Shown: positions 24,846 to 35,171 of the stretch, in pieces
How positions within the stretch are numbered: the first letter of the stretch is position 1
Layout of the letters: each line of letters begins with the position of its first letter
From: Azohydromonas lata NBRC 102462
GTDB taxonomy: Bacteria > Pseudomonadota > Gammaproteobacteria > Burkholderiales > Burkholderiaceae_C
Assembly (NCBI RefSeq): GCF_001571085.1
Contig: NZ_BCTC01000022.1
Coordinates: 1 to 64,000 of the forward strand
Length of the DNA stretch: 64,000 bases
Direction of reading: 5' to 3'
The notes under the pieces: model-generated
Seen by the model: only the letters and a program-made list of their open reading frames with translations
Told to the model about the DNA's origin: nothing
Databases searched by the model: none
Position numbers and translations under genes: made by a program

Positions 24846-25898
24846 ATGGACATGCGCCAGCTCCAAGGTTTCACCCTGCCCGGCCTGGGCACCGTGCAGG
24901 CCCTGCAGGCCGAAGTCGTTGAGCTCTCCGGCCTGGCGCTGCGCGACGGCGCCTGGCGCTTGGGCCGGCTGCTGCTGCGCGGCGTGGAGCTGCGCACCCC
25001 GGCGCTGGCTTTGCGCGCGGCGCAGGTGCTGCTGCGCGGGCTCAGCGTGGTGCCGGCGCCGCCGGGCGATGCGGCCGCCCAACCACTGCGCGCCCTGAGC
25101 CTGGACGCGCTGGAGGTGCAGGACGCGCAACTGGAGCTGGCCCGCGCGCCCTCGCCCGCCGCGGCCGGCGAGCAGGCGCAGTGGCAACTGGACGCGCTCG
25201 CGGGCCTGGACGGCCGCCTGCAGATGCACATCGACGACGCGGCCTGGATCGTCGACGCCGAGGTGGGCGTGGCCATCCAGGGCGGGCGCATCGACTTCAA
25301 CCGCATGTCCGTGGAGCACATCGGCCCGGACTCGCCCATGGGCGTGAGCCACATGGGCATCTACGCCGACAGCCCAGCGGGGCGCGACTACCTCTACCAG
25401 TTCACGCTGCCGCACGTGCCGGGCGTGCGCTTCGAGCAGCGCGGCTCGCTCTTCGGCGCGCGGGTGACGGACCGGGGCTCGCTGGAGCTCCAACCCTTCG
25501 TGGAAAGCCTGCTGCACAACGCCGGCTGCGGCACGCCGCAGGGACGCCCCGGGCGCAACGCGGCGCCTGCCCTGCAGCGCACGCGCGTGAGCGGCGAGCT
25601 GAGCCTGGGCGACGGCGTGATGGGCACGCGCACGCAGCAGGTGGAACTGGCGGGACGGGCGCAGGGGCGCAACCGGGTGGGCCTCTCGGCGGCGTCCCTG
25701 GGCCGGCAGATCGTGCTGCGGCTGCCGGACCTGTGGGCCGCGCGGGCCCTGTTCTCACTGGCCGGGCTGCAAGGGGGCAGCGGCGCGATCACGGGCACGG
25801 TGAGCGTGACGGCCAGCGCGCCGGGCAACGGGCCGGCGCTGCGGCTGGCGGCGGAACGGCTGAGCGTGGAGGCGGTGCGCCTAGACAGCGGCGCATGA
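24846..25898 (+). CDS. Conserved hypothetical protein, beta-rich
   Basis: About 350 residues without signal peptide or clear membrane segment. The protein alternates short hydrophobic strands with Gly/Asp turns (LPGLGTVQALQAEVVELSGLALRDGAWRLGRLLLRGVEL), reminiscent of repeat proteins that wrap lipid or build a beta-helix. The middle has MHIDDAAWIVDAEVGVAIQGGRIDFNRMSVEHIGPDSPMGVSHMGIYAD. I cannot name a family. AGGAGG lies eight bases before the ATG. It stands alone before the convergent rng operon end, after a gap of about 290 bases that shows nothing recognisable. Confidence 0.55.
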   Translation: MDMRQLQGFTLPGLGTVQALQAEVVELSGLALRDGAWRLGRLLLRGVELRTPALALRAAQVLLRGLSVVPAPPGDAAAQPLRALSLDALEVQDAQLELARAPSPAAAGEQAQWQLDALAGLDGRLQMHIDDAAWIVDAEVGVAIQGGRIDFNRMSVEHIGPDSPMGVSHMGIYADSPAGRDYLYQFTLPHVPGVRFEQRGSLFGARVTDRGSLELQPFVESLLHNAGCGTPQGRPGRNAAPALQRTRVSGELSLGDGVMGTRTQQVELAGRAQGRNRVGLSAASLGRQIVLRLPDLWAARALFSLAGLQGGSGAITGTVSVTASAPGNGPALRLAAERLSVEAVRLDSGA

Positions 25899-25944
25899 AG
25901 GCACGTAAAGGCGCGCTGCCACCGCCTGCGCGGTGGCGCCGCGC

Positions 25945-27426
25945 CTACAGCAGCACGATGTCGTACTGCTCCGGGTTCATGGTCGGCTCGGCCGACAGCG
26001 AGATGGGCTTGCCGATGAACTCCGACAGGCCCGCGAGGTGCGGGCTTTCCTCGTCCAGCAGCATTTCCACCACGGCGGCGCTGGCCACGACGCGGAATTC
26101 CTTGGGATTGAACTGCCGCGCCTCGCGCAGGATCTCGCGCAGCACGTCGTAGCAGACGCTGCGCGCGGTTTTCACCTGGCCGCGGCCGCCGCAGGTCGGA
26201 CAGGGCTCGCACAGCATGTGCGCCAGCGACTCGCGGGTGCGCTTGCGCGTCATCTCCACCAGGCCCAACTGCGTGAAGCCGCTCACCGTCGTCTTGGTGC
26301 GGTCGCGGCCGAGCTGCTTGCGGAACTCGCCCAGCACGGCGCTCTGGTGCTCGTCGCGCGCCATGTCGATGAAGTCCACGATGATGATGCCGCCCAAGTT
26401 GCGCAGCCGCAGTTGCCGCGCGATGGCGCCGGCCGCTTCGAGGTTGGTCTTGAAGATGGTGTCGTCGAAGTTGCGCGCACCGACGAAGCCGCCGGTGTTG
26501 ACGTCGATCGTGGTCAGCGCCTCGGTCTGGTCGATGATGAGGTAACCACCGCTCTTCAGGTCCACCCGGCGCGCCAGCGCGCGCTCGATCTCGGTGTCGA
26601 TGTTGTAGAGATCGAAGATGGGCCGCTCGCCCTTGTAGAGCTCCAGCTTGCCCACGGCGCCGGGGGTGAACTCCTGGCCGAACGCCTTGAGGTGATCGAA
26701 CTGCAGCCGCGAGTCGATGCGTATGGAGGCGGTCTGCTCGTTGCTGAGGTCGCGCAGCACGCGCTCGGCGAGGTTGAGGTCCTGGTGCAGCAGCGTGCCC
26801 GGCGGCACGCTGAAGGCGCGCTCGCGGATGGTGGCCCAGGTCTTGCGGCCGTAGGCGATGTCGTCGGCCAGCTCGGCGTCGGTGGCGTCCTCGGCGTTGG
26901 TGCGCAGGATGAAGCCGCCCCCGCCGCCCGTCTCGCGCGTGCCCACCAGGGCCTGCATGCGCTGGCGCAGTTGCTCGCGCAGCTCGTGGGAGCCGATCTT
27001 TTGCGAGATGCCGATGTGGTCGTCCTGCGGCAGGTGCACGAGCAACCGCCCGGCGATGCTGATCTGCGTGGACAGCCGCGCGCCCTTGGTGCCTATGGGG
27101 TCCTTGATGACCTGCACCATCAGGCTCTGGCCTTCGAACACCTGGCGCTCTATGGGCACGGGCGTGTGGCCATTGCCGTTGCCGCCAGGCTCGAAGCGGC
27201 TGTGGCCGACGAGGTCGGCCACGTGCAGGAAGGCGGCGCGCTCCAGGCCTATGTCTATGAAGGCGCTTTGCATGCCCGGGAGCACGCGCGCGACCTTGCC
27301 GAGATAGATGTTGCCCACCAGGCCGCGCTCCAGCGCGCGCTCGATGTGCAGTTCCTGTACCGCGCCGTTTTCGACGATGGCGACCCGCGTCTCCTGCGGG
27401 GCCCAGTTGATGAGAATGTCTTGCAT
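25945..27426 (-). CDS. rng: Ribonuclease G
   Basis: A 493-residue cytoplasmic endoribonuclease. It has an S1 domain near residues 35-125 (GNIYLGKVARVLPGMQSAFIDIGLERAAFLHVAD), the DNase I-like catalytic part with TTIDVNTGGFVG and IIIVDFIDM (metal-binding Asp residues), and the zinc-link LCEPCPTCGGRGQ. Length and motifs separate it from the much longer RNase E, which is not in this window. It matures 16S rRNA at the 5' end and degrades some mRNAs. It is the last gene of the eight-gene minus-strand operon, 34 bases after maf, a common rng neighbour. Confidence 0.95.
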   Translation of the reverse strand: MQDILINWAPQETRVAIVENGAVQELHIERALERGLVGNIYLGKVARVLPGMQSAFIDIGLERAAFLHVADLVGHSRFEPGGNGNGHTPVPIERQVFEGQSLMVQVIKDPIGTKGARLSTQISIAGRLLVHLPQDDHIGISQKIGSHELREQLRQRMQALVGTRETGGGGGFILRTNAEDATDAELADDIAYGRKTWATIRERAFSVPPGTLLHQDLNLAERVLRDLSNEQTASIRIDSRLQFDHLKAFGQEFTPGAVGKLELYKGERPIFDLYNIDTEIERALARRVDLKSGGYLIIDQTEALTTIDVNTGGFVGARNFDDTIFKTNLEAAGAIARQLRLRNLGGIIIVDFIDMARDEHQSAVLGEFRKQLGRDRTKTTVSGFTQLGLVEMTRKRTRESLAHMLCEPCPTCGGRGQVKTARSVCYDVLREILREARQFNPKEFRVVASAAVVEMLLDEESPHLAGLSEFIGKPISLSAEPTMNPEQYDIVLL

Positions 27427-27460
27427 GCGCTGCAGCCTCTGACTGCCGCAGCGCGCGGTC

Positions 27461-28075
27461 TCAGAAACGCACGTGCGCTTGCCGCAGCAGCATGGCCGTC
27501 TCGTGGAGGGGCAAACCCATGATACCGGAGTAGCTCCCTTCGACATGGGCGACGAAGGCGGCGATGCGGCCTTGTATGCCGTAGGCGCCGGCCTTGCCGA
27601 AGGGCTCGCCGCTGGCGATGTAGGCGTCGATGTCGCTCTCGCGCATGCCTTCCAGGCGGACGCGCGACACGCTCAGCGCGTGCAGCACCCGGTTGCCTTC
27701 GCAGGCCACCGCCACGGCGGTGAGCACGCGGTGCGTGTGGCCGCACAGCGCGCGCAGCATGGTGCGGGCCTCGGCCTCGTCGGCGGGCTTGCCCAGGATG
27801 CGCTTGCCCAGCGCCACGGTGGTGTCGGCAACCAGCACGGGCACGGCAGGCAGCTCCAGGCGCGCGCGGCGCGCCACGGCCGCATCGAGCTTGGCGCGGG
27901 TCACGCGCTGCACGTAGGCGTCGGGCGTCTCGCCCTCGAGCACGGCTTCCAGCGCCTCGGCGTCCTCGTGCGCCTCCGGCAGCAGCAGTTCATGTGCAAC
28001 CCCGATCTGCTCCAGCAACTGGCGCCGGCGCGGGCTCTGGGAGGCGAGCAGGATGGATTCGTGTGAGATGGTCAT
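27461..28075 (-). CDS. maf: Maf-family nucleoside triphosphate pyrophosphatase
   Basis: A 204-residue protein. The opening ILLASQSPRRRQLLEQIG is the Maf phosphate-binding signature, VLVADTTVALGKRILGKP supplies the catalytic Asp, and PFGKAGAYGIQGRIAAFV ends the active site. Maf enzymes hydrolyse non-canonical or pyrimidine nucleotides to monophosphates and keep them out of nucleic acids. The ATG at 28075 fits family length; an upstream methionine in frame would add 19 unlikely residues. It lies between rlmH and rng. Confidence 0.93.
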   Translation of the reverse strand: MTISHESILLASQSPRRRQLLEQIGVAHELLLPEAHEDAEALEAVLEGETPDAYVQRVTRAKLDAAVARRARLELPAVPVLVADTTVALGKRILGKPADEAEARTMLRALCGHTHRVLTAVAVACEGNRVLHALSVSRVRLEGMRESDIDAYIASGEPFGKAGAYGIQGRIAAFVAHVEGSYSGIMGLPLHETAMLLRQAHVRF

Positions 28076-28128
28076 GTGCAGAGGTCTGCGCACCGGCGGC
28101 CGCCAGGGCACGCCGGTACGCGTAAGGG

Positions 28129-28599
28129 TCATTCCCGGTGGTACGGGTGGTTCACCGTCAGCGACCAGGCCCGGTAGAGGCCTTCGGCCAGCAGGATGCG
28201 GACGAAGGCATGGGGCAAGGTCAGCTCGGACAGGCGCAGGGTCTCGTCGCCGGTGGCTTTGAGCGCGGGGTCCAGCCCGTCGGGGCCGCCGATGAGGAAG
28301 GCCACGTCGCGGCCGTCGCCCATCCAGAAGCGCAGCCGATCGGCCAGCGCGGCGGTGGTCTGCCGCGTGCCGCGCTCGTCCAGCACCACGCGCCGCGCCC
28401 CCTTGGGGATGGCGGCTTCGATGCGCTGCGCCTCGGCCGCCATCAGCGCCGCCGCCGGCTTGCCGGTGGTGCGCGGTTCGGCCTTGAGCGCCTTGAGCTC
28501 CAGCCGCAGCTCCGGCGGGAAGCGCTTGGCGAAGTCGTCATAAGCCGCCTCGGCCCACGCCGGCTGGCGCTGGCCTATGGCGGCGATCACCAGCCGCAC
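28129..28599 (-). CDS. rlmH: 23S rRNA pseudouridine-1915 N3-methyltransferase
   Basis: A 156-residue SPOUT-class methyltransferase of exactly the usual size. It has [19 protein letters not shown], the S-adenosylmethionine knot motif [15 protein letters not shown] and the C-terminal [29 protein letters not shown]. It methylates pseudouridine 1915 in helix 69 of 23S rRNA on assembled ribosomes. It follows rsfS closely, the standard rsfS-rlmH pair of ribosome-linked genes. Confidence 0.97.
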   Translation of the reverse strand: MRLVIAAIGQRQPAWAEAAYDDFAKRFPPELRLELKALKAEPRTTGKPAAALMAAEAQRIEAAIPKGARRVVLDERGTRQTTAALADRLRFWMGDGRDVAFLIGGPDGLDPALKATGDETLRLSELTLPHAFVRILLAEGLYRAWSLTVNHPYHRE

Positions 28600-28611
28600 G
28601 GCTCAAGCCGC

Positions 28612-29457
28612 TCAGCCGCGGCTGGCCTTGGCGGCCTTGCGGGCCGGCGCGGCCTTCTTGGCTGCAGGCGCCTTCTTGGCAGCCACGGCCCGCTTGGCCG
28701 GCGCAGCGGCGACGCGGGTCGCCGTCTTCTTGGCTGCGGGCTTCTTGGGCGGGGCGTTGACCACCACGCGCTGCTCCGGCGCGGCCACAGCCGTGGCGGT
28801 CTTGCGCGCGGCCGTCTTCACGCCGGCGGTGCGGGTGACGGCGGCCTTCCTGGCCGGCGCCTTCTTGGCAGCAGCCTTCTTGGCAGGTGCGGCCTTGGCC
28901 GTCGTCGCCGTGGAGGCCTTGGTCGCCGTGGTCTTGGCCGTGGCCTTCTTGGCGGCGGCCTTCTTGGCCGGGGCCTTGGTGCCTGCGGTCTTCTTGACCG
29001 CCGCGCCCAGCGCCGCCTTGCCGGCCGCGGAACGGGCGGTGCGGGCGGCCGGCGCGGCGTCTTCCTCGTCCTCATCGTCCGCGGACGAGGCCTTGGGCAG
29101 GCCCTTGGCCGGGCCGCCCAGCTTGATCTTCACCGGCTTCTCACCCCAGATTTCCTCGAGGTGGTAGTAGTCGCGGATGGCGGGCTGCATGATGTGGGCG
29201 ACGGCGGCGCCGCAGTCCACGATGATCCATTCGCCGTTGTCCTCGCCTTCGGTGCGCATGACGTCCAGGCCGCGGGACTTGACGGTCTCGCGCACGCTGG
29301 CGGCCAGCGCCTTGGTCTGGCGGTTGCTGGTGCCCGACGCAATGATCACGCGCTCGAAAAGCGGTGAGAGGTGCTCGGTGTTGAAGACCACGATGTTCAC
29401 GGCCTTCACGTCTTCGAGGCCATCGACGATGGCGCGTTGCAGCTTGCGGATGTCCAT
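28612..29457 (-). CDS. rsfS: Ribosomal silencing factor RsfS with histone-H1-like tail
   Basis: A 281-residue protein. Residues 1-~115 are a normal RsfS domain: [66 protein letters not shown]. RsfS binds ribosomal protein L14 and blocks subunit joining under starvation. After an acidic linker ([13 protein letters not shown]) come about 145 residues of Ala/Lys/Thr repeats ([15 protein letters not shown]), like the tails of histone H1 and bacterial HctB/AlgP-type proteins. Such a tail would bind rRNA or DNA. The usual protein is only about 110-150 residues. The gene starts next to the nadD stop. Confidence 0.93.
   Translation of the reverse strand: MDIRKLQRAIVDGLEDVKAVNIVVFNTEHLSPLFERVIIASGTSNRQTKALAASVRETVKSRGLDVMRTEGEDNGEWIIVDCGAAVAHIMQPAIRDYYHLEEIWGEKPVKIKLGGPAKGLPKASSADDEDEEDAAPAARTARSAAGKAALGAAVKKTAGTKAPAKKAAAKKATAKTTATKASTATTAKAAPAKKAAAKKAPARKAAVTRTAGVKTAARKTATAVAAPEQRVVVNAPPKKPAAKKTATRVAAAPAKRAVAAKKAPAAKKAAPARKAAKASRG
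28620..29030. repeat. Low-complexity Lys/Ala repeat region inside rsfS
   Basis: Many imperfect copies of a 9-15-base unit containing TTCTTGGC (plus strand) encode the AAKKA-type tail of RsfS. The unit length varies, which suggests expansion and contraction by slippage or recombination. All copies keep the frame. Confidence 0.8.
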
Positions 29458-30069
29458 TCAGCTCCCAAGGTCCGCCCGGTACAGGGCGTTCTGGTCAATA
29501 TAGGCCGCGACCTCGGGGCCCACCAGCGAGGAGATTTCCTCGCCTTGGGCCGCGCGGGCGCGGATGTCGGTCGATGACACCGCCATGGGCGGCAGTGCCA
29601 GGATTTCAATGTCGTGAGGCGCGGCAGCCACTGGCGGCGGCGCCTGGGGTGCCTCGCCGGCACGGCCGGCCACGGCCAGCGTGGCCAAGCGCAGCAGCGC
29701 CCGCCAGTCGTGCCAGGTGTGCAGCCGGGCGTACTGGTCCTGTCCGACCACGAAAAACAGCCTGGCTTGAGGCTGCTCGCCGTGGATGTCGCGCACGGTG
29801 TCCACGCTGTAGCTGGGCCCGGCGCGGTGCAGCTCGCGCTCGTCGATCACGATGCCCGGCTCGCCCCGCGTGAGCAGCCTGAGCATGGCCACGCGGTGTG
29901 CCGCGGCCACGGGCGCGCGCTTGCCGGAGGCAAGCTTCTGCCAGGGCTGGCCCGCGGGCAGCAGGCGCAGCTCGTCCAGCCGCAGCTCCTCGCGCGCCTG
30001 GCGGGCCAGCGCCAGGTGCGCCAGGTGCGGCGGGTCGAAAGTCCCGCCCAACAGGCCGATGCGCTTCAC
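29458..30069 (-). CDS. nadD: Nicotinate-nucleotide adenylyltransferase
   Basis: A 203-residue enzyme that makes deamido-NAD from nicotinate mononucleotide and ATP. It opens with the nucleotidyltransferase motif [18 protein letters not shown] (the H-x-x-H pair), has [21 protein letters not shown] and ends with the VSSTDIRAR substrate loop. It is encoded between hemF (4-base overlap) and rsfS, a frequent nadD-rsfS link. A second NAD gene, nadC, lies elsewhere in this window. Confidence 0.96.
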   Translation of the reverse strand: MKRIGLLGGTFDPPHLAHLALARQAREELRLDELRLLPAGQPWQKLASGKRAPVAAAHRVAMLRLLTRGEPGIVIDERELHRAGPSYSVDTVRDIHGEQPQARLFFVVGQDQYARLHTWHDWRALLRLATLAVAGRAGEAPQAPPPVAAAPHDIEILALPPMAVSSTDIRARAAQGEEISSLVGPEVAAYIDQNALYRADLGS

Positions 30070-31019
30070 TCGCTGAGCCAGTCGCGCGGGCGCAGGAAGT
30101 CGCTGTAGAGCCGCGCCTCGGCGCTGCCCGGTTGCGGATGCCAGTCATAGCGCCACTTCACCAGCGGCGGCATGGACATGAGGATGCTCTCGGTGCGGCC
30201 GCCGGACTGCAGGCCGAACAGCGTGCCGCGGTCGAAGACGAGGTTGAACTCGACGTAGCGGCCGCGCCGGTAGGCCTGGAAGTCGCGCTCTGGCTCACCG
30301 TAGGGCAGCTCGCGGCGGCGCTCCACGATGGGCAGGTAGGCCGGCAGGAAGGCATCGCCCACGGACTGCACCATCTCGAAGCTGCGCTGCGGGCCCAGCT
30401 CGCAGAAGTCGTCGAAGAAGATGCCGCCCACGCCGCGCGGCTCGTTGCGGTGCTTGAGGAAGAAGTACTCGTCGCACCACTGCTTGAAGCGCGGGTGCAG
30501 CGCCTCGCCATAGGGCGCCAGCGACTCGGCACAGGTGCGGTGGAAGTGGCGCGCGTCTTCCTCGAAGCCGTAGTAGGGCGTGAGGTCCATGCCGCCGCCG
30601 AACCACAACACGGGCGCGCGGCCGTCCTGCGGCTGCGCGGCGAACATGCGCACGTTCATGTGCACCGTGGGCACCAGCGGGTTGCGCGGATGCAGCACCA
30701 GCGACACGCCCATGGCCTCGAAGCTGGCGCCGGCCAGCTCCGGCCGGTGCTGCGTGGCCGAGGGCGGCAGCGCGCGGCCCTTGACGTGCGAGAAGTTGCA
30801 GCCGCCGCGCTCCAGCAGCTTGCCCTCCTCCACCAGGCGCGACAGGCCGTCGCCTTCCAGCCGGCCGCCGGGCTCGCGCGTCCAGCCGTCGCTGCGGAAG
30901 GGCGTGCCGTCCGCCGCTTCCAGCGCCGAGACGATGCGCTGCTGCAGGTCCAGCAGCCAGCCGCGCACGGCGCTGGTGTCCAAGGGCTGCTGATCGCCGC
31001 CGGTGCTGCCGCTGCTCAT
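30066..31019 (-). CDS. hemF: Oxygen-dependent coproporphyrinogen III oxidase
   Basis: A 317-residue cytoplasmic haem-biosynthesis enzyme. It has the family blocks [10 protein letters not shown], the substrate-binding [48 protein letters not shown] and the C-terminal [21 protein letters not shown]. It oxidatively decarboxylates coproporphyrinogen III to protoporphyrinogen IX. It lies four bases after purD and overlaps nadD by four bases, so it is embedded in the operon. Confidence 0.97.
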   Translation of the reverse strand: MSSGSTGGDQQPLDTSAVRGWLLDLQQRIVSALEAADGTPFRSDGWTREPGGRLEGDGLSRLVEEGKLLERGGCNFSHVKGRALPPSATQHRPELAGASFEAMGVSLVLHPRNPLVPTVHMNVRMFAAQPQDGRAPVLWFGGGMDLTPYYGFEEDARHFHRTCAESLAPYGEALHPRFKQWCDEYFFLKHRNEPRGVGGIFFDDFCELGPQRSFEMVQSVGDAFLPAYLPIVERRRELPYGEPERDFQAYRRGRYVEFNLVFDRGTLFGLQSGGRTESILMSMPPLVKWRYDWHPQPGSAEARLYSDFLRPRDWLSE

Positions 31020-31023
31020 GGCT

Positions 31024-32310
31024 TCAGCGCTGCTTGATGGCACGGTAGCCGATGTCCTTGCGGAACTGGGCCCCGTCGAACTGCACGCCGGCGAGCACGT
31101 CGTAGGCGCGCTGCTGGGCCTGCTTGGCCGATTCGCCCAGGGCAGTGACGCACAGCACGCGGCCGCCGCTGGTGACCACGCCCTGGTCGGTGGGCGTGGT
31201 GCCGGCGTGGAAGACCATGGCGTCTTCGGCCTGCGTGGTGGGCAGGCCCAGGATGAGGTCACCCTTGCGCGGATTCATCGGGTAGCCGGCAGCGGCCATG
31301 ACCACGCCCAGCGCGAAGCGGCGATCCCACTGCAGCTCGACCTTGTTGAGCGTGCCGTCGGTGGCGGCGAGCAGCACGTCCAGCAGGTCGCTCTTGAGCC
31401 GCATCATGATGGGCTGCGTCTCGGGGTCGCCCATGCGGGTGTTGAACTCCAGCGTCTTGACCTGGCCCTCGGGGCTGATCATCAGCCCGGCGTAGAGGAA
31501 GCCCGTGAAGGGCCGGCCCTCGCGCGCCATGCCGGCGATGGTGGGCAGGATGATTTCGTGCATGGCGCGCGCATGCACGTTGGGCGTGACCACGGGCGCG
31601 GGCGAGTAGGCGCCCATGCCGCCGGTGTTGGGGCCCTGGTCGGCGTCCAGCAGCCGCTTGTGGTCCTGGCTGGTGGCCAGGGGCAGCACGTGGTGGCCGT
31701 CGCACAGGACGATGAAGCTGGCTTCCTCGCCCTGCAGGAACTCCTCGATCACCACGCGGGCGCCGCCGGCGTTGTGCTGCACGCCCAGCTCGTTGCCTTC
31801 GAGCATGAAGTCGATGGCCTGGTGCGCCTCTTCCACCGTCATGGCCACGACCACGCCCTTGCCCGCGGCCAGGCCGTCGGCCTTGACCACGATGGGCGCG
31901 CCCATCTTGTCCACGTAGGCGTGGGCGGCGGCGGGGTCGCTGAAGCTGTCATACGCCGCCGTGGGGATGGCGTGGCGCTTCATGAAGTCCTTGGCGAACG
32001 CCTTGGAGCTCTCCAGCTGCGCGGCGGCCTTGGTGGGGCCGAAGATGCGCAGGTGGCGCTGGCGGAACACGTCCACCACGCCGGCGGCCAGCGGGGCTTC
32101 GGGGCCCACCACCGTCAGCGCGATCTTCTCGGCCTGGGCGAAGTCGGCCAGCGCGTTGACGTCGGTGATGGCGAGGTTGTGCAGCCGCGCATCGGTGCCC
32201 GTGCCGCCGTTGCCCGGGGCCACGAAGACCTGATTGACGCGCGGCGACTGCGCCAGCTTCCAGGCCAGCGCGTGTTCGCGCCCGCCGCTGCCTATGACCA
32301 GAACCTTCAT
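31024..32310 (-). CDS. purD: Phosphoribosylamine-glycine ligase
   Basis: A 428-residue purine-pathway enzyme (GAR synthetase). It has the N-terminal [25 protein letters not shown], the ATP-grasp core [17 protein letters not shown] and [11 protein letters not shown], and [13 protein letters not shown]. It condenses phosphoribosylamine with glycine using ATP. Its ATG overlaps the yebC stop (ATGA). Length and motifs are standard. Confidence 0.97.
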   Translation of the reverse strand: MKVLVIGSGGREHALAWKLAQSPRVNQVFVAPGNGGTGTDARLHNLAITDVNALADFAQAEKIALTVVGPEAPLAAGVVDVFRQRHLRIFGPTKAAAQLESSKAFAKDFMKRHAIPTAAYDSFSDPAAAHAYVDKMGAPIVVKADGLAAGKGVVVAMTVEEAHQAIDFMLEGNELGVQHNAGGARVVIEEFLQGEEASFIVLCDGHHVLPLATSQDHKRLLDADQGPNTGGMGAYSPAPVVTPNVHARAMHEIILPTIAGMAREGRPFTGFLYAGLMISPEGQVKTLEFNTRMGDPETQPIMMRLKSDLLDVLLAATDGTLNKVELQWDRRFALGVVMAAAGYPMNPRKGDLILGLPTTQAEDAMVFHAGTTPTDQGVVTSGGRVLCVTALGESAKQAQQRAYDVLAGVQFDGAQFRKDIGYRAIKQR

Positions 32311-33038
32311 GCCTGTTCCTCGAGCTCGGCGTTGTGGAAAACGGCCTGGGTGTCGTCCAGGTCCTCCAGCACGTCCAGCAGCTTTTGCATGCGCTGGGCG
32401 TCCTCGCCGGCCAGAGCGATGGTGTTTTCGGCGCGCATGGTGACTTCGGCCACCTCGGCGTTGAAGCCGGCGGCCGACAGGGCTTCCTTGACGGACTCGA
32501 AGTCGCCGGGGGCGGTGAGCACCTCGATGGAGCCGTCCTCGCCGGTGATGACGTCCTCGGCCCCGGCTTCCAGCGCGGCTTCCATGAGCGTGTCCTCATT
32601 GGTGCCGGGCGCGAACAGCAGTTGGCCGCAATGCTTGAACTGGAAGGCCACGGAGCCCTCGGTGCCCAGGTTGCCGCCGTACTTGCTGAAGGCGTGGCGC
32701 ACTTCGGCCACGGTGCGCACGCGGTTGTCGGTCATGCAGTCCACGATGATGGCCGCGCCGCCGATGCCGTAGCCCTCGTAGCGGATTTCCTCGTAGCTCA
32801 CGCCCTCGAGGTTGCCGGTGGCCTTGTCGACGTTGCGCTTGATGGTGTCGGCAGGCATGTTGGCGGCCTTGGCCTTGTCGATGGCCAGGCGCAGTCGCGG
32901 GTTGGCCGTGACATCGCCGCCGCCCTGCCGTGCGGCGACCATGATTTCGCGGATGACGCGCGTCCAGACTTTGCCGCGCTTTTCGTCCTGGCGGCCTTTA
33001 CGGTGCTGGATATTGGCCCATTTGGAATGTCCGGCCAT
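32307..33038 (-). CDS. yebC: YebC/PmpR-family protein (TACO1-like)
   Basis: A 243-residue protein of the three-domain YebC fold. It has [51 protein letters not shown] and [36 protein letters not shown]. Members were first described as DNA-binding regulators and have more recently been linked to translation of proline-rich stretches. It is the first gene of the operon that runs to rng; its promoter must lie in the short gap shared with the divergent HerA-like gene. Confidence 0.95.
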   Translation of the reverse strand: MAGHSKWANIQHRKGRQDEKRGKVWTRVIREIMVAARQGGGDVTANPRLRLAIDKAKAANMPADTIKRNVDKATGNLEGVSYEEIRYEGYGIGGAAIIVDCMTDNRVRTVAEVRHAFSKYGGNLGTEGSVAFQFKHCGQLLFAPGTNEDTLMEAALEAGAEDVITGEDGSIEVLTAPGDFESVKEALSAAGFNAEVAEVTMRAENTIALAGEDAQRMQKLLDVLEDLDDTQAVFHNAELEEQA

Positions 33039-33148
33039 AGTGGCTGCTCCTCGCCGGCCCGGGGGGCGTTCGGCTCTTGTGCTTGGTTAGACTGCCGGCG
33101 ATTTTACCGGTCGCCCCCGTCACGCCCTTTCGAAGGAGCCCGCACGCC

Positions 33149-34654
33149 ATGGCTGATCCGATACTGATCGCACGACACGGCAAGTTGGAAGCCTGCCTTT
33201 TGCCCGCTTTGGCCAACCGCCACGGCCTGGTGACCGGGGCCACGGGCACCGGCAAGACCGTCACGCTGCAGCGCCTGGCCGAAGGCTTCAGCCGCATCGG
33301 CGTGCCGGTGTTCATGGCCGACGTGAAGGGCGACCTCACGGGCATCAGCCAGCGCGGCGAGCCCTCGCCCAAGCTGGCCGCCGCGCTGCAGCAGCGCGGG
33401 CTGGATTTGCCTGAGCCCCATGCCTGCCCGGCGACGCTGTGGGACGTGTTCGGCACCCAGGGCCACCCGGTGCGCGCCACGGTGAGCGACATGGGCCCGC
33501 TGCTTCTCTCGCGCATGCTGGACCTCAACGAGACGCAGGCCGGCGTGATGAGCCTGGTGTTTCGCATCGCCGACGACCACGGCCTGCTGCTGCTGGACCT
33601 CAAGGACCTGCGCGCCATGCTCACGCACGTGGGCGAGAACGCCCGCGAGTTCACCACCAGCTACGGCAACGTCAGCGCCGCCAGCGTCGGCGCCATACAG
33701 CGCGCGCTGCTGCAAGTCGAGCAGCAAGGCGGTGACCAGTTCTTCGGCGAGCCCATGCTGGACATCGCCGACCTCATGCAGACGGTCAGCGGCCAGGGCG
33801 TGGTCAACATCCTCGCCGCGGACAAGCTGCTGCAGGCGCCGCGCGTGTACGCCACTTTCCTGCTGTGGATGCTGTCGGAGCTGTTCGAGGCGCTGCCGGA
33901 GGTGGGCGACCTGGACAAGCCCAAGCTGGTCTTCTTTTTCGACGAGGCGCACCTGCTGTTCAAGGACGCGCCCGCGGTGCTGGTGGAGCGCATCGAGCTG
34001 GTCGTGCGCCTGGTGCGCTCCAAGGGCGTGGGCGTGTATTTCGTCACGCAAAACCCGGCGGATTTGCCCGACAGCGTGCTGGCGCAGCTGGGCAACCGGG
34101 TGCAGCACGCGCTGCGGGCGTTCACGCCGCGCGACCAGAAGGCCGTGCGCGCCGCGGCGCAGACCATGCGGCCCAACCCGGGGCTGGACATCGAGGCCGC
34201 CATCACCGAGCTGGCCGTGGGCGAGGCGCTGGTGAGCCTGCTGGACGAGCACGGGCGCCCAAGCGTCACGCAGCGCGTGTTCGTCCAGCCGCCGGGCAGC
34301 CAACTTGGCCCCATCACGCCGCAGCAGCGCCAGGCGCTGCTGGAAGGCTCGCTGGTGGCCGGCGTGTACGAGCAGGCGGTGGATCGCGAATCGGCCTACG
34401 AGCAGCTGCGCGCGCGGGTGCCGGGCGCCTCTGGCCCGGCCGGTGCCGCCAGCCCTGCGGAAGCCGGCGGCGGGCTGCTGGACGGCCTCAAGGACGTTCT
34501 TTTCGGCAGCACCGGACCGCGCGGCGGGCGGCGCGAAGGCTTGGCCGAAGCGGCCGCGCGCAGTGCCATGCGCACGATGGGCTCCACCGTTGGGCGCGAG
34601 ATCGTGCGCGGCGTGCTGGGCTCGCTGTTGGGCGGCACGCGGCGGCGGCGCTGA
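33149..34654 (+). CDS. HerA-like ATPase of the DUF853 (YjgR) family
   Basis: The protein has about 501 residues, with AAGGAG seven to eight bases before the ATG. Walker A is GATGTGKT at residues 30-37, and Walker B is the [11 protein letters not shown] segment near residue 260. DUF853 markers include [43 protein letters not shown] and [41 protein letters not shown]. The fold is related to FtsK/HerA DNA translocases but the cellular job of DUF853 proteins is not established. The C-terminal ~80 residues are a Gly/Arg-rich tail. It is divergent from yebC. Confidence 0.9.
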   Translation: MADPILIARHGKLEACLLPALANRHGLVTGATGTGKTVTLQRLAEGFSRIGVPVFMADVKGDLTGISQRGEPSPKLAAALQQRGLDLPEPHACPATLWDVFGTQGHPVRATVSDMGPLLLSRMLDLNETQAGVMSLVFRIADDHGLLLLDLKDLRAMLTHVGENAREFTTSYGNVSAASVGAIQRALLQVEQQGGDQFFGEPMLDIADLMQTVSGQGVVNILAADKLLQAPRVYATFLLWMLSELFEALPEVGDLDKPKLVFFFDEAHLLFKDAPAVLVERIELVVRLVRSKGVGVYFVTQNPADLPDSVLAQLGNRVQHALRAFTPRDQKAVRAAAQTMRPNPGLDIEAAITELAVGEALVSLLDEHGRPSVTQRVFVQPPGSQLGPITPQQRQALLEGSLVAGVYEQAVDRESAYEQLRARVPGASGPAGAASPAEAGGGLLDGLKDVLFGSTGPRGGRREGLAEAAARSAMRTMGSTVGREIVRGVLGSLLGGTRRRR

Positions 34655-34718
34655 ACCCGGCAGGCGCCGCTGCGCCGCGAGAGGCGACGGCGCGCTGTCG
34701 CCGGCCAGGGATGCAGGC

Positions 34719-35171
34719 TCAGCGGCGCCAGTGATGGTGGTGGCCGCCCGGCCACACCGGGACGACCACCGGCGCGGCATAGACCACCGGTGCCGCATAC
34801 ACCCCCGGCGGCGCGATGTAGCGCGGCGCGGCCGGCACGTACACCGGCGGCATGGGCGGCCCGTACACGGGCGGCGGCGGGGCGTAGTAGATGGGTGGCG
34901 GCGCCACGTAGGCCGGCGGGCGCGGCACGTAAAGCGGCGGCGGCGAGACATAGACCGGCGGCGGCGGCGAATAGCCCACGCCGGGCGGCGCGACGTACAC
35001 CGGCGCCGGGTGCACGGGCACGTTGGAGATGACGGTGCCCACCGCCACGCCCGGGTTCAACGCATTGACGCCAATGGTCCATTGCACGCCGGCCGCGTGG
35101 GCCGGCGCCGCAAGCAAGCCGCCAAGAAACAACACGGCGGCGGTGGAAAAAGTGGGCAGGGATCGCTTCAT
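34719..35171 (-). CDS. Exported Pro/Tyr-rich repeat protein
   Basis: A 150-residue protein. A signal peptide is cut after AHA near residue 26, and a short start domain (VQWTIGVNALNPGVAVGTVISN) is followed by roughly 90 residues of repeats of P-x-V-Y-V-x-P-P type (PPPVYVSPP, PPIYYAPPPPVYG). It ends in GGHHHHWRR, a possible metal-binding tail. Such extensin-like repeats usually form an extended polyproline rod, in the periplasm or surface-attached. Function is unknown. No obvious partner gene; glnS starts divergently. Confidence 0.72.
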   Translation of the reverse strand: MKRSLPTFSTAAVLFLGGLLAAPAHAAGVQWTIGVNALNPGVAVGTVISNVPVHPAPVYVAPPGVGYSPPPPVYVSPPPLYVPRPPAYVAPPPIYYAPPPPVYGPPMPPVYVPAAPRYIAPPGVYAAPVVYAAPVVVPVWPGGHHHHWRR

